DNA of 64,000 bases from a bacterium Scap17 (GTDB taxonomy: Bacteria > Pseudomonadota > Gammaproteobacteria > Pseudomonadales > Halomonadaceae). The stretch is from positions 868,001 to 932,000 of the forward strand of contig VINJ01000001.1 in assembly GCA_013376735.1 (NCBI GenBank). Direction: 5' to 3'. This document shows, one piece after another, positions 33,819 through 41,125 of the stretch. The position numbers and the translations under genes are program-made. Position 1 is the first letter of the stretch, and each line of letters begins with the position of its first letter. The notes beneath the pieces are model-generated. The model was not told the DNA's origin. It saw only the letters and a program-made list of their open reading frames with translations, and made no database searches.

Positions 33819-33877
33819 AGTAGGCATTGCAAAAGGGGTATCGCTCAAGCTCCTCGTTGCAGTCCCTTTTCAACTAA

Positions 33878-33918
33878 AGACAGCCCCGCTGCCGGAATCC
33901 TCGGCAGCGGGGCTGTCT
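33878..33918. terminator. 17-base-pair perfect hairpin downstream of slyD
   Basis: AGACAGCCCCGCTGCCG (33878-33894) pairs perfectly with CGGCAGCGGGGCTGTCT (33902-33918) across a seven-base loop. It lies 60 bases past the slyD stop. There is no T-run after it, only GTTGTTGG, so a classic intrinsic terminator is uncertain. It may be an mRNA 3' stabiliser. Confidence 0.7.
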
Positions 33919-34096
33919 GTTGTTGGGGCCTATGGCGATGGAGAAAATTGATATGGATCAGTCGGCTGCGCGCCAGTCGCCAAGATCGATCCGTGAAGCC
34001 TTCAGGACTTGATGCAGATCAGATTCGCGCGGGGAGTGGCGGGGTAGAGTGTCCCTGTCGAGGCCGCAGCAGGCCGGCACAGGCGGAAGCGCTAGC

Positions 34097-34156
34097 GATA
34101 TCAGAGCTGTTGATATCAAAGCTATCGATGTCAGAAGCAGAGGTGTCAGCTGCCGA
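34097..34156. repeat. degenerate 15-base tandem repeat, four copies
   Basis: Copies start at 34097 (GATATCAGAGCTGTT), 34112 (GATATCAAAGCTATC), 34127 (GATGTCAGAAGCAGA) and 34142 (GGTGTCAGCTGCCGA). The period is exact and similarity decays rightward. No supported gene covers it. Confidence 0.65.
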
Positions 34157-34272
34157 CAGAGGCTGACATTCAGGGAGCCCCTTGGGGAAGGGGCAGGCCA
34201 GGATGGCCGCTGTCAGAATCGGGCTTTTTTGCAGGTGCCGATTCGCCGTCAGGGGAGGGGGAAACCCCGCTA

Positions 34273-34296
34273 GCCGACCTTCGGGTCGGCTTTTTT
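34273..34296 (+). terminator. rho-independent terminator without an assigned upstream gene
   Basis: GCCGACC-TTCG-GGTCGGC with a UUCG tetraloop, then six T. It points rightward. The nearest rightward gene is slyD, 450 bases upstream and already followed by its own hairpin, so it may end an unannotated RNA. Confidence 0.88.
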
Positions 34297-34466
34297 GGTT
34301 GTGGGGTTCAGAGGGGGATGGCTAGAGCACCGCGTTTGCATGACGCTGGCTTGCCGGTGCGCTATTTGAATTTTTTTGCCAATTCTTGCCAGTTCTCTGG
34401 GAGGAAGAGAGTCGATGGGCAGGCAACCCCGCAACTGACACGAGGTTGCCTGATTGGCGAGACGGC

Positions 34467-34913
34467 TCAACTATTGTTGCTGGCAGTCTTGAGGCTCTCG
34501 ACTTCCTTGTGGGAGTCGACGACCCTCTGGGTAGTGGTCTTGTCGATGCTCTGACCTTTCTTGACAGCCTGGTTCTTCTGGGTAGCCACGTCTTGCTTGA
34601 GCGATGGGCTCTTCGTGTTGATGGACGAGGTCATCTTTCCTGGTTTGCCCGGCTCGCCCAGCGTCAATGTCGTGTTCATGCGCTTGAGCGTATTGGGACC
34701 GATTCCCTTGATTTCCGTCAACTGTGACACGTCGGTGAAGGGGCCGTTCGCCTTGCGCCACTCGACGATGGCCTGGGCCTTCTTGTCACCGATGCCCTTG
34801 AGCTCGGTCAGTTGTGCGGCAGTGGCGGTGTTGATGTTCATGTCTGCGGCCTGGCTGGTCGGTGACAGTACCAGCAGGCTGGTCACGAGAAGTGTTCCTA
34901 GCAGGGTTTTCAT
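34467..34913 (-). CDS. ComEA-like helix-hairpin-helix DNA-binding protein with extended C-terminal tail
   Basis: A 148-residue exported protein. A Sec signal peptide (MKTLLGTLLVTSLLVLSPTSQA) is followed by the ComEA HhH pair: NINTATAAQLTELKGIGDKK and QAIVEWRKANGPF, then VSQLTEIKGIGPNTLKRM. Family members such as E. coli YbaV end soon after the second hairpin. This one has about 60 more residues, Lys/Ser/Thr-rich and probably disordered. ComEA proteins bind incoming DNA in the periplasm during natural transformation. With pil genes in the same region this role is conceivable, but orphan homologues have unknown roles. It is monocistronic. Confidence 0.88.
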   Translation of the reverse strand: MKTLLGTLLVTSLLVLSPTSQAADMNINTATAAQLTELKGIGDKKAQAIVEWRKANGPFTDVSQLTEIKGIGPNTLKRMNTTLTLGEPGKPGKMTSSINTKSPSLKQDVATQKNQAVKKGQSIDKTTTQRVVDSHKEVESLKTASNNS

Positions 34914-35121
34914 GGTCGCTTCCTATGCTCACATCAGGGTGGTCGATTGGGTGTGCGCGGAGCCACCACCCGAGGCCCTGCGCGAGAAATACTCTGGCTC
35001 AGGTATTAGGTTTGTAGTCAATTAGATTTAAACGGTTTCTCATCCTTACGCGGCTTTCTGCGCTCAACGCAAGAAAGCGCTAAGAGCGTTAGCCTGCTGA
35101 TTCGATTCGTCTTTCCCTGGG

Positions 35122-35150
35122 CATACAACCATAGAGCCGAGCGCTATAAT
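35122..35150 (+). promoter_or_regulatory. pyrF promoter
   Basis: A perfect -10 TATAAT (35145-35150) lies 17 bases after CATACA (35122-35127), a weak -35. The predicted start is about 50 bases before the pyrF ATG. Confidence 0.6.
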
Positions 35151-35207
35151 GTTGCCCCGAGCCCATGACCTCCCGTCATTGCGCCTGCCACATCGCCTGG
35201 AGCCCGG

Positions 35208-35909
35208 ATGCCTGCCACGACTTCCCCCCTGATCATCGCCCTCGACTACCCGGACATGAAAGCTGCGCTTGCCATGGCAGACCAGCTGGATCCTGCCCGC
35301 TGTCGCGTCAAGGTGGGCAAGGAGCTGTTCACGCGTGTGGGTCCCGAGATTCTCAAGGCACTGCATCAACGCGGCTTCGAGGTCTTTCTTGATCTCAAAT
35401 TCCATGACATCCCCAATACCACCGCCCAGGCCGTGCTGGCGGCAGCGGAGCACGGCGTGTGGATGACCAATGTCCACGCCTCTGGTGGTGCGCGCATGAT
35501 GCAGGCCGCCGCCGAGGCACTCTCGACTCGCGGCCTCGACACCCAGTTGATCGCCGTGACGGTGCTGACCAGCATGGAACAGGCCGATCTGGCCGGTATC
35601 GGGCTGGATGTCACGCCGCTTGCGCAGGTCGAGCGGCTGGCGGCCCTCGCCCAGCAGAGCGGCATGCACGGTGTGGTGTGCTCCGCACGTGAGACCCCGA
35701 GCCTCAAGGCGCTGTGTGGTGCGGAGTTTCTCAAGGTGACGCCGGGTATTCGCCCGAGCTTTGCGCAGGCCGGTGATCAGCGGCGCACCATGACGCCCGG
35801 TGAAGCCATGGCGGCCGGTAGCACCCATCTGGTGATCGGGCGTCCTGTCACCCAGGCGCAGGATCCGCTGGCTGCGCTGGCGCTGATCGAGCAGGAGCTG
35901 GGCGCCTGA
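35208..35909 (+). CDS. pyrF: orotidine 5'-phosphate decarboxylase
   Basis: A 233-residue enzyme that decarboxylates OMP to UMP, the last step of pyrimidine synthesis. The catalytic Asp-Lys-x-x-Asp array is in [16 protein letters not shown]. The phosphate-binding and closing segments [11 protein letters not shown] and [16 protein letters not shown] are present, and the N-terminal LIIALDYPD motif is intact. Length is standard. GGAG lies about nine bases before the start, a perfect TATAAT box upstream, and a strong bidirectional terminator follows. It stands alone as a transcription unit. Confidence 0.97.
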   Translation: MPATTSPLIIALDYPDMKAALAMADQLDPARCRVKVGKELFTRVGPEILKALHQRGFEVFLDLKFHDIPNTTAQAVLAAAEHGVWMTNVHASGGARMMQAAAEALSTRGLDTQLIAVTVLTSMEQADLAGIGLDVTPLAQVERLAALAQQSGMHGVVCSARETPSLKALCGAEFLKVTPGIRPSFAQAGDQRRTMTPGEAMAAGSTHLVIGRPVTQAQDPLAALALIEQELGA

Positions 35910-35934
35910 TCGGCTGATTGCCTGCCTTATGGGC

Positions 35935-35977
35935 AAAAAAAGACGCCAGTCGCAGACTCTGCGGCTGGCGTCTTTTT
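35935..35977. terminator. bidirectional terminator between pyrF and the SIMPL gene
   Basis: Seven A, AGACGCCAGtCGCAG-act-CTGCGgCTGGCGTCT with one G-T type bulge, then five T. It serves pyrF and the convergent gene ending at 36017. Confidence 0.93.
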
Positions 35978-36016
35978 CATGGCAGTGATCACTCGCTCAC
36001 GCTTTGCGCGACTGCC

Positions 36017-36841
36017 TCAATCGGCAGACTTGATATGCCAGCTGACCTGAACGCTGCTCTCGAGGCTCAGCTCACCGGGGCGGTATTCACTGCCGCTGCT
36101 CTTGGCTTCTGCCATGTCGGCACGCATTGCCATCATCTGTGGGCGTGGGCTGTGTGAGGACTCATTGACCGACTGCACGCTGCCCAGGGTCGCGCCGAGG
36201 GTCTCGGCCATCAGCTGTGCCTTGTGGCGTGCCTTGGTCAAGGCCTCCTTCAACACCTTGTCTTCCAGGGCGTCCCGTTCACTGATCTGATACTGCACAC
36301 CGGCCAGTTGATTGACGCCAGCGCCCAGCAGCAGGTCGATGACTTCCGGTACCTTGTCTAGGTCATCGAGAGCGAGGCTGATCGGGCGTTCGAGGTGTGT
36401 ACGGCGCCATTGCTGGGGCTGCTGCTGACCATTGTTGCGCTCGTAGTACTGCTCAGGGCGCAGGTTGAGGCTGCCGGCACTGATCTGACGGCTGTCGATG
36501 CCCGCTTTCTCCAGTGCCTGAATCAGGGTCGTCATGCGTGATTCCAGTGACTCGCGTGCCTTGCGGGCCGCCTGACCCTCGGCCTTGCTGTCCGGGGCCT
36601 TGTCATCTACCTTGCGGGCGGGTGTCTTCTCCCACAGACGTGCCTCGATGGTCGCCTCGTCGGGCGCCGCTTCCAGACTGGCGCTGGCGCTGACATGCAC
36701 GAGCGCGGGCGCAGGCGCCTGATCGGCCCGAGCGATGTTCGTGGCAGTCGTCGCGCTGAGTGCCAGACCGCATAGCAAGGCGGTGTGACGCAAGCGTCGG
36801 GCGAGTGAGTTCTGAGCAGTGACAGGGTGCTTCATCAGCAT
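36017..36841 (-). CDS. SIMPL-domain (DUF541) periplasmic protein
   Basis: A 274-residue exported protein of the SIMPL/OMP28-like family. The signal peptide covers about residues 15-39 (LLCGLALSATTATNIARA). The domain has the family patterns VHVSASASLEAAPDEATIEA, MTTLIQALEKAGIDSRQISAGSL, and GVQYQISERDALEDKVLKEALTKARHKAQLMAETLG. The function is poorly defined; homologues are linked to oxidative stress or oligomeric periplasmic scaffolds. AAGGAAG precedes the first ATG by about eight bases. It converges with pyrF and is divergent from the btuF-like gene. Confidence 0.85.
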   Translation of the reverse strand: MLMKHPVTAQNSLARRLRHTALLCGLALSATTATNIARADQAPAPALVHVSASASLEAAPDEATIEARLWEKTPARKVDDKAPDSKAEGQAARKARESLESRMTTLIQALEKAGIDSRQISAGSLNLRPEQYYERNNGQQQPQQWRRTHLERPISLALDDLDKVPEVIDLLLGAGVNQLAGVQYQISERDALEDKVLKEALTKARHKAQLMAETLGATLGSVQSVNESSHSPRPQMMAMRADMAEAKSSGSEYRPGELSLESSVQVSWHIKSAD

Positions 36842-36943
36842 GAGAACTTCCTTGTGTAAAGTGACAGCCTTGCCGTCTGAAAGTCAGGGCGGTGACAAGG
36901 GCAGCAACGCAAGACTCGAAAGTAGCAGCTATGGGGACAATGC

Positions 36944-37864
36944 GTGAAGACACACAAGGGACTGCAGTGCGTGCAAGGGCTGGCCGGGAAAGTCGTTGCC
37001 CTCATCATGGCGTGCGCGATGGCGCAGCCGATTCTGGCGGCGCCTCTGGTGGTCAGGGATGATGCGGGTGAGGTCGTGACGTTGTCGCAGCCAGCCCAAC
37101 GTGTGGTCACCCTGGCTCCCCACGCGGCTGAGCTGGTGGCGGCGGCGGGTGGCTTGCCCGTCTTGATCGGCGTCAGTCAGGGCAGTGACTTTCCACCAGC
37201 TGTGCGCGAACTGCCGCGTCTGGCCAGTTATCACGGCCCCGACCTGGAGGCACTCTTGAGTGCACGGCCCGATCTGATCGTGGCGTGGGGTAGCGGACTT
37301 TCCGATGAGATGCACGAGCGGCTTGCGACCTTGGGGATGTCCGTCTTCGTCAGCGAACCCAGGACACTGGGTGACGTGCTGACCAATATCGCCCGGCTTG
37401 GCGCCTTGCTGGGTACTCAAGACATCGCGGACAAGCGGGTGGCGGCGCTTCAGACCCGCATTGATCAGCTGGAGAGCGAGGCCCATGTGCAGGGCATCGC
37501 GCCCTTGCCGGTCTTCTTCCAGTTGGGCGAGAGCCCGACGACGACCCTGGGCGGCAACCATCTGGTCAATGAGCTGATTCGGCGTTGCGGCGGCGAGCCG
37601 CTGTTGACGGATTCACCGGCCGTGGTGCCGCAGATCACCCGGGAAGCCTTGTGGCTGGCCAGCCCGCAGCTGATTCTGCACCCGGTCGCACAGGGGCAGG
37701 CGCGCAGGGACTGGGTGGCTGCCTGGCGTGCCGATGCCGGGCCGCTATCCAGAGTGGCGCTGGCCGGCCTGAATCCTGACCTGATCAGTCGTCCCGGGCC
37801 GCGCAGCGTCGAGGCGATGGCAGAGGTCTGCGCTGCCATCGCGAAGGTGCAGGCGGCACAGTAA
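36944..37864 (+). CDS. btuF: BtuF-like vitamin B12 periplasmic binding protein
   Basis: A 306-residue class III (helical backbone) binding protein with a signal peptide (VVALIMACAMAQPILAAP). The BtuF/FepB pattern is clear: QRVVTLAPHAAELVAAAGG, LPRLASYHGPDLEALLSARPDLIVAW, LGALLGTQDIADKRVAAL and TLGGNHLVNELIRRCGG. Context favours cobalamin, because it converges with cobO and the riboswitch-controlled btuB. The BtuCD permease and ATPase are not in the window. The start is a GTG at 36944; no ATG start gives a proper signal peptide. Heme or siderophore binding is the alternative. Confidence 0.83.
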   Translation: MKTHKGLQCVQGLAGKVVALIMACAMAQPILAAPLVVRDDAGEVVTLSQPAQRVVTLAPHAAELVAAAGGLPVLIGVSQGSDFPPAVRELPRLASYHGPDLEALLSARPDLIVAWGSGLSDEMHERLATLGMSVFVSEPRTLGDVLTNIARLGALLGTQDIADKRVAALQTRIDQLESEAHVQGIAPLPVFFQLGESPTTTLGGNHLVNELIRRCGGEPLLTDSPAVVPQITREALWLASPQLILHPVAQGQARRDWVAAWRADAGPLSRVALAGLNPDLISRPGPRSVEAMAEVCAAIAKVQAAQ

Positions 37865-37885
37865 GCGCGTCCAGTTGCAGCACGC

Positions 37886-38485
37886 TCAGAAATCGATGCC
37901 GCGACGCGCCTTGAGGCCGTGATTGAAGCCATGGCGAATCTCGGTCATCTCGGTGACGGTATCGGCACAGGCAACGATCTCACGATTGGCATTGCGCCCG
38001 GTGATGATGACGGTCTGTTCCGCCGGGCGATTCTCGAGTGCCGTCATCACTTCCTCCAGCGGCAGATAACCGAACTTGACCATGTAGGTCAGCTCGTCGA
38101 GCACCACCAGATAGACGCTGTCATCGCGCATCAGGCGCTGCGCTTGCTGCCACACGGCCTGACAGGCAGCGGTATCGGCCTCACGATTCTGGGTATCCCA
38201 GGTGAAGCCGGTGGTCATGGCATGCACTTCGAGATTGGCATCTTCGGCGAGACGTTCGCGCTCGCCACATTCCCACAGCCCCTTGATGAACTGGATGACC
38301 CCGACCTTGTAGCCATAGCCCAGCGCGCGGGTGATGGTGCCCCAGGCGGCGGTCGTCTTGCCCTTGCCATTGCCGGTGAAGACCAGCAGTTGGCCGCGCT
38401 CCTCAGTGGCCTGTGCCACTTTGTCATCGACACGCGACTTGAGCTTTTCCATCGCGACCTTGTGGCGGGTATTGCGGTCCGTCAT
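37886..38485 (-). CDS. cobO: cob(I)yrinic acid a,c-diamide adenosyltransferase
   Basis: A 199-residue CobO/BtuR/CobA-type ATP:corrinoid adenosyltransferase that makes adenosylcobalamin. The P-loop reads LLVFTGNGKGKTTAAWG; further marks are ALGYGYKVGVIQFIKGLWE, GFTWDTQNREAD, YLVVLDELTYMVKFGYL and TVIITGRNANREIVACADTVTEM. CGGAG is eight bases before the ATG at 38485. It lies 124 bases downstream of btuB on the same strand, so the cobalamin riboswitch before btuB may control both. BtuR is an equivalent name. Confidence 0.95.
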   Translation of the reverse strand: MTDRNTRHKVAMEKLKSRVDDKVAQATEERGQLLVFTGNGKGKTTAAWGTITRALGYGYKVGVIQFIKGLWECGERERLAEDANLEVHAMTTGFTWDTQNREADTAACQAVWQQAQRLMRDDSVYLVVLDELTYMVKFGYLPLEEVMTALENRPAEQTVIITGRNANREIVACADTVTEMTEIRHGFNHGLKARRGIDF

Positions 38486-38608
38486 GCGTATGCTCCGTAA
38501 GTCAAGGCACAGCATCGACCCGGGGGACGGTGCCCTGATCGGTGCTGTGCCATGTGTGGCTGGCTAACGCCCGAGGCTCTTCGAAAGAGGTGCCCAGGGG
38601 AAAGCCGA

Positions 38609-40495
38609 TCAGAAGAAGAAGGTGACACCGCCTTCCACGTAACGGCCTTGGGTGTTGTAGCCATTGACCAGCTGGTAATCGCGATCGAAGACGTTATCCA
38701 GCTTGGCGCTCAACTTGACGTTCGGCATCACCTGCCAGCTGGTGCGCAGATCGAAAACGCCATAGCCTGCGGTACGAGTGTCGGTGTAGGTGTCCGCATC
38801 AGTATCGCTGCGGCTGGCGCTGCCACGCAGCGTGGCACCGAAGCTCCAGTCGTCGAGGGCGTAATCGGCGTCCAGACGCGCAAAGCGCTGGGCGCGGCGC
38901 TTCAACTGCTCACCGGTATCGCGGTCCTCCGGATCCTGCCAGGTCATGGCAAGGTTCACGCTGAGCGCATCACCTTGCCAGCCACTGCTCAGTTCGATGC
39001 CACGGATGCGTGAGCGATCGATATTGATCGGCGTGAAATTGGCACCTTCGTAGCTGATCAGATTGTCGATATCCGTCTGGAAAGCATTGACGCCTACGTG
39101 CCACCGCTGCTCCTGCAGGCGCCAGAACAGTTCGGCCGTGGTGGAGGTCTCGGCATCGAGGTCCGGATTGCCGGAGCCGTAGGGGCTGTAGAGGTCGATC
39201 AGGTTCGGTGCCTTGAATGCGCTGGAATAGCTGGCACCGAGCTGTTGCGCGGCCGTCAGATCATAGGCGTAGCTGGAGCCGCCCGTCATCTGATGGCCAT
39301 AACGATTGTCGTCGTCGTAACGCAGGCTGGTCGTGACATGATGACGCTGTTGCTGAAGGTGCCAGCTGCCGTAGACGCCGGTGGCATAGCGGCTATCGAC
39401 GCTGTAGCCCTCGGCGGTGAAGTAGGGGCCATCGGCATCCAGGCTTTCCTCGCGATGGTCCACCCCCAGACTGAGCGTGCCGAGGTCGGTGTAGAAGTCG
39501 TGGCGCAGGCCGACCTCATTGCGGGTGCTGGCGACACGCCCGGCATCGCTGCCGGCTTCGGTGTTCTCGTACTCATCCCGCGTGCGCGCCACGCTGACCG
39601 TCATGTCCCATTTCGGGTTCAGGTGCGTCAACAGGCTGGCATCCAATACCATCTGGCTGCCTTCGCCGTGGCAGTCTTCCGAGGCACTGAAGCTGCTGTC
39701 GTAGCAGTCGTCATAGTCGTAATCGGTCTCGGTGTTGGCGACGCCGAGGCTGAGCGTGGCCTGCTGACCGAAGTCGTGGCCAAGACGCAGTTCGGCGCCC
39801 GTGGCCTCGTAGCCATCATCTTCACTGCCGGTATCGCGGGCCGAGAAGCCATCGCTCTCATCATGATGGAGATTGGCCGAGAGGCGCGTGTCGTCTTCCA
39901 CCGAGCTGAACTGGGCGTTCTGGCGGAAGGTGCCGTCGCTGCCGGCACGCAGGGTGACTTCTGCATACTGACCGACTTCGCTGCCGCCACGCGTGATCAG
40001 GTTGATCACACCACCGATGGCATCGGCGCCGTAGACGCTGGCGCGCGGACCACGCACGATCTCGACACGCTCGACGGCAGCGAGTGGCAAGAATTCGAAA
40101 TGCGCCAGGCCATCGGCACTGTTGGCGACGCGCTGACCATTGACCAGAATCAAGGTGTGGTCGGACTCGGTACCGCGCATGAAGAGGCTGGTCTGGCTGC
40201 CCATCGGGCCGCTGCGGGCGACCTCGATGCCATTGCGTGACTGCAGCAGATCGACTAGCGAATTGGCCTGCAGGCGATCGATCTCGTCACGGGTGATGAC
40301 GTCGGTGCTGGCCAGCACATCATTCTGCAGCTGCGGAATGCGATTGGCGGTGACCTGAACGGTCTCCAGATCATCGGAGGAATCCGCGGTCAGATCATCA
40401 GCAGCGAAGGTGGGCGGGGTCAGCAGCAGCAGGCTACCGACGAGGGTGAATCTGGCCTGCGCGGATGCGCGACCACGAGTGTTGTTGTGTTTCAT
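38609..40495 (-). CDS. btuB: TonB-dependent vitamin B12 outer-membrane receptor
   Basis: A 628-residue precursor. The signal peptide (LVGSLLLLTPPTFAAD) leads to the TonB box region ETVQVTANR. The plug domain has ASTDVITRDEIDRLQANSL, SLFMRGTESDHTLILVNGQR and VERVEIVRGPRASVYGADAI. A 22-strand barrel ends in the outer-membrane targeting phenylalanine (GGVTFFF). Calcium-loop-like acidic repeats (DTNADTYTD type) occur in the barrel. A cobalamin riboswitch with its own promoter precedes the gene, which fixes the ligand as a corrinoid. GAGGA is the ribosome site. cobO follows on the same strand. Confidence 0.96.
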   Translation of the reverse strand: MKHNNTRGRASAQARFTLVGSLLLLTPPTFAADDLTADSSDDLETVQVTANRIPQLQNDVLASTDVITRDEIDRLQANSLVDLLQSRNGIEVARSGPMGSQTSLFMRGTESDHTLILVNGQRVANSADGLAHFEFLPLAAVERVEIVRGPRASVYGADAIGGVINLITRGGSEVGQYAEVTLRAGSDGTFRQNAQFSSVEDDTRLSANLHHDESDGFSARDTGSEDDGYEATGAELRLGHDFGQQATLSLGVANTETDYDYDDCYDSSFSASEDCHGEGSQMVLDASLLTHLNPKWDMTVSVARTRDEYENTEAGSDAGRVASTRNEVGLRHDFYTDLGTLSLGVDHREESLDADGPYFTAEGYSVDSRYATGVYGSWHLQQQRHHVTTSLRYDDDNRYGHQMTGGSSYAYDLTAAQQLGASYSSAFKAPNLIDLYSPYGSGNPDLDAETSTTAELFWRLQEQRWHVGVNAFQTDIDNLISYEGANFTPINIDRSRIRGIELSSGWQGDALSVNLAMTWQDPEDRDTGEQLKRRAQRFARLDADYALDDWSFGATLRGSASRSDTDADTYTDTRTAGYGVFDLRTSWQVMPNVKLSAKLDNVFDRDYQLVNGYNTQGRYVEGGVTFFF

Positions 40496-40639
40496 GAATG
40501 ATCCTCAAGCGTCGGACGCAATGAGGAGGACAGGCGTGACAGGGTGCGTGAACACACATCATCCCTGCGTGCGCTCGTTGAAAAGGCGCGCGCTGGGCTG
40601 ATTTGCCACTGGTGAGGCCCTCCGCATCAACCAGTGTGG

Positions 40640-40880
40640 AAGCGAGGGCCGGTCTCCGGACTGACGCCTGGTGGACTCCATCGGCAGGAGCCTCACCCAC
40701 TCATGCGCCTTCCCACCTCCTTCCCTTGGGGGAAGTCTGATTGACAGGACCTCCCGGAGGCAGTGGCTGGCCGTGTCGATCTTGTTGATCGTGGTCGACC
40801 TGCATGAGCGTTGCGATCACCGTTGCGGGGGCAGTACGGGGTTTTCACCCGTTTCCCGAACACCCTGGCTTCAACGTGAA
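40640..40880 (-). promoter_or_regulatory. cobalamin riboswitch upstream of btuB
   Basis: On the minus strand the canonical blocks appear in order. First GGGAAACGGGTGAAAACCCC, then CTGCCCCCGCAACGGTGATC, then GCCACTGCCTCCGGGAGG. The B12 box GTCAGTCCGGAGACCGGCC lies at 40648-40666. These match the adenosylcobalamin aptamer consensus. About 145 bases separate the B12 box from the btuB start, room for the expression platform. No U-run terminator is obvious there, so control of translation initiation is more likely. Confidence 0.95.
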
Positions 40881-40882
40881 CC

Positions 40883-40911
40883 ATTGTCTGGGGCGGGGGT
40901 GAGGGAGTCAA
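40883..40911 (-). promoter_or_regulatory. btuB promoter in front of the cobalamin riboswitch
   Basis: On the minus strand TTGACT (40911-40906) is followed by 17 bases and GACAAT (40888-40883). The predicted start near 40876 coincides with the 5' edge of the aptamer. Confidence 0.65.
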
Positions 40912-40980
40912 TCGGCAAACCGGCGTTGCGCTGACTGGCACCCATGGCCGCTCAGTCGCAGCCATGCAAGGGGAGAAGTC

Positions 40981-41024
40981 AGAGGGCGAGCAGAGGGTGA
41001 GAAGAGGGTAAGAAGAGGCTAAGT
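40981..41024. repeat. four phased 11-base repeats upstream of the btuB promoter
   Basis: AGAGGGCGAGC, AGAGGGTGAGA, AGAGGGTAAGA and AGAGGCTAAGT follow each other with an exact 11-base period, one helical turn. The strand is purine-only over long stretches. It lies about 70-113 bases upstream of the btuB -35 and beyond the nupC 3' end. Confidence 0.75.
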
Positions 41025-41042
41025 CATTGGGTGTGCCAGATA

Positions 41043-41073
41043 CGACAACGCCCGCATTGGGCGGACGTTGTCG
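41043..41073. other. inverted repeat, second hairpin beyond nupC
   Basis: CGACAACG-c-CCGC is repeated inverted as GCGG-a-CGTTGTCG with one mismatch around a short loop. It lies just past the stronger 41082-41121 hairpin in the nupC reading direction. There is no T-run. Confidence 0.5.
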
Positions 41074-41081
41074 AGATGTCA

Positions 41082-41121
41082 CTTGGTGAGCGTCACTCAC
41101 TGGCGAGTGACGCTCACCAAG
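41082..41121. terminator. 17-base-pair perfect hairpin directly after nupC
   Basis: CTTGGTGAGCGTCACTC (41082-41098) pairs perfectly with GAGTGACGCTCACCAAG (41105-41121) across a six-base loop. It begins four bases past the nupC stop. No T-run follows in the nupC direction, so intrinsic termination is uncertain despite the strong stem. Confidence 0.65.
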
Positions 41122-41125
41122 CGTC

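Larger units (their letters stand above)
33819..34466. other. 648-base intergenic region after slyD
   Basis: No gene can be supported here. The region holds a 17-base-pair hairpin right after slyD, a degenerate 15-base tandem repeat, a textbook terminator at 34273-34296 with no recognised gene immediately upstream, and a 9-base-pair inverted repeat (CAGGCAACC at 34420-34428 with GGTTGCCTG at 34444-34452) just past the comEA-like stop. Short open frames across the repeat have no family similarity. A small RNA ending at the 34273 terminator is possible. Confidence 0.5.

Noticed and set aside
34049-34273. Small open frame over the 15-base tandem repeat
   Set aside because: It has no ribosome site and its sequence is dictated by the repeat; coding status cannot be supported.
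39098-40240. Long open frame antisense to btuB
   Set aside because: It has no recognisable domain and mirrors the codon pattern of btuB, a typical GC-rich shadow frame.
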